64,000 bases of DNA. It comes from Nocardia arizonensis (GTDB lineage Bacteria; Actinomycetota; Actinomycetes; Mycobacteriales; Mycobacteriaceae). Below, in pieces: positions 60,322 to 64,000 of the stretch. The translations under genes and the position numbers were made by a program. The notes below the pieces were generated by a model. The model worked only from the letters and a program-made list of their open reading frames with translations, was not told the DNA's origin and did no database searches. Each line of letters starts with the position of its first letter. The stretch's first letter is position 1. Location of the stretch: contig NZ_LGYZ01000106.1 of the NCBI RefSeq assembly GCF_001310275.1, positions 55,780 to 119,779 of the forward strand, read 5' to 3'.

Positions 60322-61851
60322 ATGACACACACTCTCAGCGACCAGCTCACCCCCGGACTCACCGCGCGCGCCACGGAGTTGCTGCGCACCCTCGGCGCCG
60401 AGCCGCCGCAGCCGGGTGACCTCATCGTCGGCACCCCGATTACCGGCGGGCAACTGCTGAGCCTGCGCGCCGATACCGTCGCCGACGCCGACGCCGCGAT
60501 CACCCGCGCCGCCGCCGCGTTCCGCTCCTGGCGCACGGTGCCCGCCCCCGCGCGGGCCGCGGTCGTGCGTCGCCTCGCCGAGCTGTTGCGCGCGCACAAG
60601 CGAGACCTCGGCGAGCTGGTAACACTCGAGGCGGGCAAGATCGGCGCCGAGGCCGTCGGCGAGGTCCAGGAGATGATCGACATCTGCGAATTCGCCATCG
60701 GACTGTCGCGTCAGCTCTACGGCCGCACCATGCCCTCCGAACGTCCCGGCCACCGACTCATGGAGACCTGGCATCCGCTCGGCGTGGTCGGGGTGATCTC
60801 GGCCTTCAACTTCCCGGTCGCGGTGTGGGCGTGGAATACCGCGATCGCACTGGTTTGCGGTGACACCGTGGTGTGGAAGCCCTCGCAGACCACGCCGCTT
60901 ACCGCGCTGGCCTGCCACGCCCTGCTGCGCCGCGCCGCCGCCGAGGTCGGCGCGAATCCCGAAGTGCACCAACTGATCCAGGGCGATGCGCAGATCGGTG
61001 AACGGCTGGTCGACGACGAACGGGTCGCGCTGGTCAGCGCTACCGGGTCGGTACGCATGGGCCGCGCAGTCGCCCCGCGAGTGGCCGCGCGGTTCGGCCG
61101 CTGCCTGCTGGAACTCGGTGGCAACAACGCGGCGATCGTCACCCCGTCCGCCGATCTGGAATTGGCTTCCCGGGCCATCGTTTTCGCCGCCGCGGGCACC
61201 GCGGGCCAGCGCTGCACCACCCTGCGCAGACTCCTCGTGCACGTCGACGTGGTCGGCCCGCTGCTGGACCGACTCGAGAAGGCATACGGACAACTGCGCG
61301 TCGGAAACCCTCTCGAAGAAGGGATTTCGGTCGGCCCGCTCATCAACGCCGCCGCCCATGAAGGGATGCGCACCGCGATCGACCGCGCCCGCGCCGACGG
61401 CGGCCACCTGGTGTGCGGCGGCGAACGCGTCGCACTCGGCGGCCCCGACGCCTATTACGTCCGGCCGGCCATCGTGCGCATGCCCGCCCAGACCGCCATC
61501 GTGCGCGAGGAGACCTTCGCCCCCATCCTCTACGTCCTGACCTACCACGATCTCGACCACGCCATCGAACTACACAACGAGGTCCCCCAGGGACTTTCGT
61601 CCTCGATATTCACCACCGACCAGCGCGAGGCCGAACGCTTCCTCGCCGCCGACGGCTCCGACTGCGGTATCGCCAACGTCAATATCGGCACCTCGGGTGC
61701 CGAGATCGGCGGCGCCTTCGGCGGCGAGAAACACACCGGCGGCGGTCGCGAATCCGGTTCGGACTCCTGGAAGGCATACATGCGCCGCGCCACCAACACC
61801 GTCAACTATTCCGCCGAACTCCCCCTCGCCCAGGGCATTACCTTCGCCTGA
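60322..61851 (+). CDS. pcd: L-2-aminoadipate semialdehyde (piperideine-6-carboxylate) dehydrogenase
   Basis: This 509-residue aldehyde dehydrogenase has the cofactor-binding WHPLGVVGVISAFNFPVAVW, the general-base glutamate in LLELGGNNAAIV and the nucleophilic cysteine in AAAGTAGQRCTTLRRLLVHV. The late segment GTSGAEIGGAFGGEKHTGGG is typical of the pcd/AmaB (ALDH7) group. It oxidises the lysine-derived semialdehyde to alpha-aminoadipate. Adjacent lat and lrpA support the assignment. ATG at 60322. Two GTAACCAA direct repeats lie upstream at 60247 and 60261. Confidence 0.94.
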   Translation: MTHTLSDQLTPGLTARATELLRTLGAEPPQPGDLIVGTPITGGQLLSLRADTVADADAAITRAAAAFRSWRTVPAPARAAVVRRLAELLRAHKRDLGELVTLEAGKIGAEAVGEVQEMIDICEFAIGLSRQLYGRTMPSERPGHRLMETWHPLGVVGVISAFNFPVAVWAWNTAIALVCGDTVVWKPSQTTPLTALACHALLRRAAAEVGANPEVHQLIQGDAQIGERLVDDERVALVSATGSVRMGRAVAPRVAARFGRCLLELGGNNAAIVTPSADLELASRAIVFAAAGTAGQRCTTLRRLLVHVDVVGPLLDRLEKAYGQLRVGNPLEEGISVGPLINAAAHEGMRTAIDRARADGGHLVCGGERVALGGPDAYYVRPAIVRMPAQTAIVREETFAPILYVLTYHDLDHAIELHNEVPQGLSSSIFTTDQREAERFLAADGSDCGIANVNIGTSGAEIGGAFGGEKHTGGGRESGSDSWKAYMRRATNTVNYSAELPLAQGITFA

Positions 61852-61910
61852 CCCCTCTGACCAGGCGATTAGGCGCCCACCCCACCCGCGTGTAGGGTTG
61901 AGATATCCGA

Positions 61911-61984
61911 CGCGGGGTGGAGCAGCTCGGTAGCTCGCTGGGCTCATAACCCAGAGGTCGCAGGTTCAAATCCTGTCCCCGCTA
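61911..61984 (+). tRNA. tRNA-fMet (initiator), anticodon CAT
   Basis: This 74-nt cloverleaf has CGCGGGG paired with CCCCGC at the acceptor stem. The D-arm is GAGCAGCTCGGTAGCTC, the anticodon loop CTCATAA and the T-arm CAGGTTCAAATCCTG. Initiator features are the non-pairing C1:T72 and three G-C pairs in the anticodon stem (GGG/CCC). CCA is not encoded. A strong terminator hairpin follows 5 nt later. Confidence 0.97.
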
Positions 61985-61989
61985 CAAAG

Positions 61990-62027
61990 GTCCTGGTGAG
62001 GGAGTTAACAAACTCCCTCACCAGGAC
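61990..62027 (+). terminator. Intrinsic terminator after the initiator tRNA
   Basis: A perfect 17-bp stem (61990-62006 with 62011-62027) around the 4-nt loop AACA is followed by TATTTCTT. It is the strongest hairpin in the window. It also touches the stop codon of the arsC remnant on the minus strand, so it can end transcription from both sides. Confidence 0.92.
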
Positions 62028-62209
62028 TATTTCTTGGCTTCGTCGTCCTTGACTTGGGTAAGGCCGGCACCGACGCCCAGGCGGGCGAGGAGTTCGGCGA
62101 GCAGCGTGTCGACGCGGATGGCGATGTCGTCGCGGACCAGGCGCATGCGTTCGATGCCGTCGATGCCGCGTTCGGAGGGTTCGTCGGTGTCCCAGTTGAT
62201 GATTCGCAC
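62027..62209 (-). pseudogene. ArsC (arsenate reductase/LMW phosphatase) C-terminal remnant
   Basis: The minus strand reads the C-terminal third of a low-molecular-weight phosphatase-type arsenate reductase: INWDTDEPSERGIDGIERMR, LVRDDIAIRVDTLLAELLAR, then a polar tail ending KDDEAKK. Upstream of IINWD the homology stops abruptly and the P-loop with its catalytic cysteine is absent. It is a 5'-truncated gene lying directly against the tRNA terminator, next to complete arsenic-type genes. Confidence 0.65.
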
Positions 62210-62491
62210 ACCGGCGTGTGGCCTGGTGAACTGTCTTGACGAAAGATGCCTTCCGGGTTCGTGTCCGTGTGCCGGGCCGGGCTCGGGTGGCGACGGGATC
62301 GCATGGTGGATATCGAGGACGGAGAGTCGGGGCAACGGCGACGACGTCTCGGCGACCGCTGTCCCGATCGGGTTTCGGCTCGAGGATGCGAGTGTTCCTG
62401 CGCGCACGGGCACGCCCTCGGGGCGGTCCGCGGCAACCCGGTGTCGGCCCGGTGGTGGGGAGCGGGTCCCTCGCGCTTGACCCAAGATATT
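62210..62491. other. Gap between the arsC remnant and the ArsR-phosphatase gene
   Basis: These 282 bp have no supportable gene. The likely promoter of the ArsR-phosphatase gene lies at the right end, where the sequence becomes AT-rich. Confidence 0.4.
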
Positions 62492-62515
62492 TGATCAGCG
62501 ATCATTGAGTCAATG
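62492..62515 (+). promoter_or_regulatory. ArsR-type operator overlapping the start codon
   Basis: TGATC-AGC-GATCA (62492-62504) runs into the perfect palindrome CATTGA-G-TCAATG (62503-62515), whose right end contains the first bases of the ATG at 62513. ArsR/SmtB repressors often bind ATxAA/TTGAT palindromes at or before the start, so autoregulation of the fusion gene is likely. Confidence 0.65.
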
Positions 62516-63217
62516 AGTACTGAGGGATCGTGGTCGGTGGAGCGGCGCGCCGAAGTGCACGCCGCGCTCGCCGACGTCACGCGCGTGCGGATCGTGGACA
62601 TCCTGGCCACCGGCGACATGGCGTCCTCGGAACTGTGCGCGCGGTTGGGTCTGCCGACGAACCTGTTGGCTCACCACGTCCAGGTCCTCGAACGCGCCGG
62701 GCTGGTGCGACGGGACCGTTCCGAAGGCGACCGCCGCCGCAGCTATCTGCGGTTGGTGACCGTATTCGGCGCGAATCTGTTGCCGCGCGGTGTGATCGCG
62801 GCCCAGCGGGTGGTGTTCGTGTGCAGCCGCAACACCGCGCGCTCGCAGTTGGCGGTGGCCGCGTGGTCCCAGCGCAGCGAGGTCCCGGCGACCTCGGCCG
62901 GAACGCACCCGGCCGAGCGGGTGCATCCGGGGGCGATCGCCGCGGCGCGCCGTCACCGGATTCCGTTGCACGCCAGCGCTCCTCGCGGGTTGCAGGGCCT
63001 GGTGCGGGCGGGGGATCTGGTGATCGCGGTCTGCGACAACGCCCACGAGGAACTGCCCGCCGACCCGGACCGGCTGCACTGGTCGATCCCGGACCCGGTG
63101 TCCGCGGGCACCGACGCTGCCTTCGACCACGCCCTCGAGCAACTGCGCCGCCGCATCGACCGCATCGCGTTCACTGTCACCCCCGCCACCGTCACCCCCG
63201 CCACCGACACCGCGTGA
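62513..63217 (+). CDS. ArsR-type helix-turn-helix fused to LMW phosphatase-like domain
   Basis: This 234-residue protein has an N-terminal ArsR winged helix (residues ~8-85: AEVHAALADVTRVRIVDILA, SSELCARLGLPTNLLAHHVQ, VLERAGLVRRDRSEGDRRRS). It is fused to a low-molecular-weight protein tyrosine phosphatase/ArsC domain with the P-loop VFVCSRNTARSQLA (CX5RS) and the acid loop SIPDPVSAG. The CxC arsenic site of classical ArsR is missing (only ELCARL). The tail TVTPATVTPATDTA comes from a short DNA repeat. It overlaps the next frame at GTGA and precedes arsC. The fusion suggests a regulator that also binds or processes the ligand. Confidence 0.85.
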   Translation: MSTEGSWSVERRAEVHAALADVTRVRIVDILATGDMASSELCARLGLPTNLLAHHVQVLERAGLVRRDRSEGDRRRSYLRLVTVFGANLLPRGVIAAQRVVFVCSRNTARSQLAVAAWSQRSEVPATSAGTHPAERVHPGAIAAARRHRIPLHASAPRGLQGLVRAGDLVIAVCDNAHEELPADPDRLHWSIPDPVSAGTDAAFDHALEQLRRRIDRIAFTVTPATVTPATDTA

Positions 63218-63264
63218 CCGTCACCCCCGCCGGACACGCCCCGAACCACCACCTGGAGTTCGTC

Positions 63265-63939
63265 ATGCCCGAAAGCCCGCTCGCCCACGCCACCTCCGCG
63301 CGCGAGGAACTGACCATCGACCAGCAACTCGCGCTCACGACAGCCGCGACGCGCCTCCAACGAGAGTTCACCGAGTCCTTCGGTGTGGAGACCATCGAAC
63401 GATTCCTGCACTCCTCCTACGACCAGTTCGCCGGACGCGCGACCGTGGTGAATTTCCTGCCGCTGCTGGCCGAGCGGTTCGCCCGCCAACGCCTGCGCGC
63501 GCTGGCGCGGGTGGAGGGCAAGATCATCGACGGCAAGCCGACGGTGCTGTTCCTGTGCACCCACAACGCCGGACGCTCGCAGATGGCCCTCGGGTTCTTC
63601 ACCCACCTGGCCGGAGAACACGCGGTGGCATGGTCGGGCGGCTCCGAACCCGGCGAGGAGATCAATCCCGCCGCGGTCGCGGCGATGGCCGAGGTCGACA
63701 TCGACATCACCGGCGAGTTCCCCAAACCCTGGACCGAGGAGATCGTGCGCGCCGCCGACGTCATCATCACAATGGGCTGCGGGGACGCCTGCCCGGTCTA
63801 TCCCGGACACCGCTACGAGGAATGGGTCCTCGAGGACCCCGCGGGCCAGGACCTGGAATCGGTGCGCCCGATCCGCGACGAGATCGAGGAGCGTGTACGG
63901 CGCCTGCTCGGCGAACTCCAGATCACCACGCTCGACTGA
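63265..63939 (+). CDS. Arsenate reductase/arsenate-mycothiol transferase
   Basis: This 224-residue protein has an N-terminal three-helix domain (TDAT-like helices ending ERFLHSSYDQFAGRATVVNF and ALARVEGKI). The phosphatase-fold ArsC domain follows, with P-loop LFLCTHNAGRSQMALGFF and CGDACPVYPG, and the acid loop VLEDPAGQDLESV. It should reduce arsenate using mycothiol/mycoredoxin. ATG at 63265 with GGAG upstream is preferred; GTG 63214, overlapping the previous stop by 4 bp, is an alternative in the same frame. An efflux gene (Acr3/ArsB) is not within the window. Confidence 0.88.
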   Translation: MPESPLAHATSAREELTIDQQLALTTAATRLQREFTESFGVETIERFLHSSYDQFAGRATVVNFLPLLAERFARQRLRALARVEGKIIDGKPTVLFLCTHNAGRSQMALGFFTHLAGEHAVAWSGGSEPGEEINPAAVAAMAEVDIDITGEFPKPWTEEIVRAADVIITMGCGDACPVYPGHRYEEWVLEDPAGQDLESVRPIRDEIEERVRRLLGELQITTLD

Positions 63940-63966
63940 GCTGACCGCAGCGGACTGTTTTCGGGG

Positions 63967-63997
63967 TTGCATCCTGTACCGGGGTACAGGCTTACCG
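63967..63997 (+). promoter_or_regulatory. MerR-type promoter at the right edge
   Basis: TTGCAT (-35, 63967-63972) and TTACCG (-10, 63992-63997) are 19 bp apart. The spacer contains the perfect palindrome CCTGTACCGGGGTACAGG (63973-63990). This long spacer with a central palindrome is the hallmark of promoters activated by MerR-family metal or stress regulators. The gene it drives lies beyond the window. Confidence 0.7.
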
Positions 63998-64000
63998 TGA

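Noticed and set aside
58291..61851. Part of a beta-lactam (cephamycin) biosynthetic cluster because of lat and pcd
   Set aside because: No peptide synthetase or pcbC-type genes are present, and lat-lrpA-pcd without them is the ordinary catabolic arrangement seen in mycobacteria.
61911..62030. Attachment site formed by a duplicated tRNA 3' end
   Set aside because: No second copy of the tRNA 3' sequence was found in the window, so only the suspicion of insertion is reported.

Overview
The window is GC-rich chromosomal DNA from a mycolic-acid actinobacterium (order Mycobacteriales). It is most likely Nocardia or a close relative. The main evidence is a long block (about 38.0-61.9 kb) with the gene content and order I recall from the Mycobacterium tuberculosis Rv3274c-Rv3293 region: fadE25, purE, purK, a GtrA membrane protein, a PH-domain protein, birA, accD5, accE5, maf, sseA, accA3, then lat, lrpA and pcd. 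Mycothiol-type enzymes, SHOCT-like DUF1707 proteins and overlapping ATGA/GTGA junctions also fit. The genus is an inference; no database search was possible.

Layout. 0-1.5 kb: the end of a MarR regulator and a membrane-anchored Hsp70-like protein. 1.5-10.4 kb: a tight five-gene valine/branched-chain degradation operon (mmsA, acyl-CoA dehydrogenase, 3-hydroxyisobutyryl-CoA hydrolase, mmsB, enoyl-CoA hydratase). It is divergent from icmF, a fused isobutyryl-CoA mutase, and each promoter carries one copy of the same 18-bp operator-like motif. 10.5-19.1 kb: a metal-receptor-like protein, a SWIM protein plus SNF2 helicase pair, a lipoprotein HNH nuclease, a sulfurtransferase and a BenE-type transporter. 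19.1-23.2 kb: a branched-chain 2-oxoacid dehydrogenase operon (E1alpha, E1beta, E2) divergent from an Lrp/AsnC regulator. 23.2-33.0 kb: a thioesterase/AraC pair, an MFS transporter, the three-gene proton-translocating transhydrogenase (pntAA, pntAB, pntB), HIT, mycothiol-type and peptidase E genes, and GtrA.

33.2-38.0 kb is the most unusual stretch. An intact glycolate-oxidase-like gene is followed by a patchwork of gene tails: a TetR regulator without its DNA-binding domain, a 69-codon piece of a second glycolate oxidase, a 13-codon acyl-CoA dehydrogenase tail, and two copies of an unidentified C-terminus. Among them lie two paralogous SnoaL-like genes with near-identical promoters. Each promoter carries an operator that matches the site next to the surviving TetR gene. 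This looks like a duplicated regulator/enzyme module in which one regulator has decayed while both operators persist.

38-57 kb is the conserved lipid/biotin block: beta-oxidation, purine carboxylation, an OmpR-type two-component system, an acyl-ACP desaturase, biotin ligase and the acyl-CoA carboxylase subunits AccD5, AccE5 and AccA3. It then continues with a patatin and a membrane Ser/Thr kinase. 57-62 kb: DUF1707, a short GNAT-like protein, and lysine catabolism through alpha-aminoadipate (lat, lrpA, pcd). At 61.9 kb is the initiator tRNA. Immediately after it comes arsenic-related accessory DNA: an arsC remnant, an ArsR-phosphatase fusion, an ArsC, and a MerR-type promoter running off the right edge.

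Functional links: the BCKDH complex feeds the valine operon, IcmF interconverts isobutyryl- and butyryl-CoA, and the resulting propionyl-CoA is a substrate for the AccA3/AccD5/AccE5 carboxylase that BirA biotinylates.
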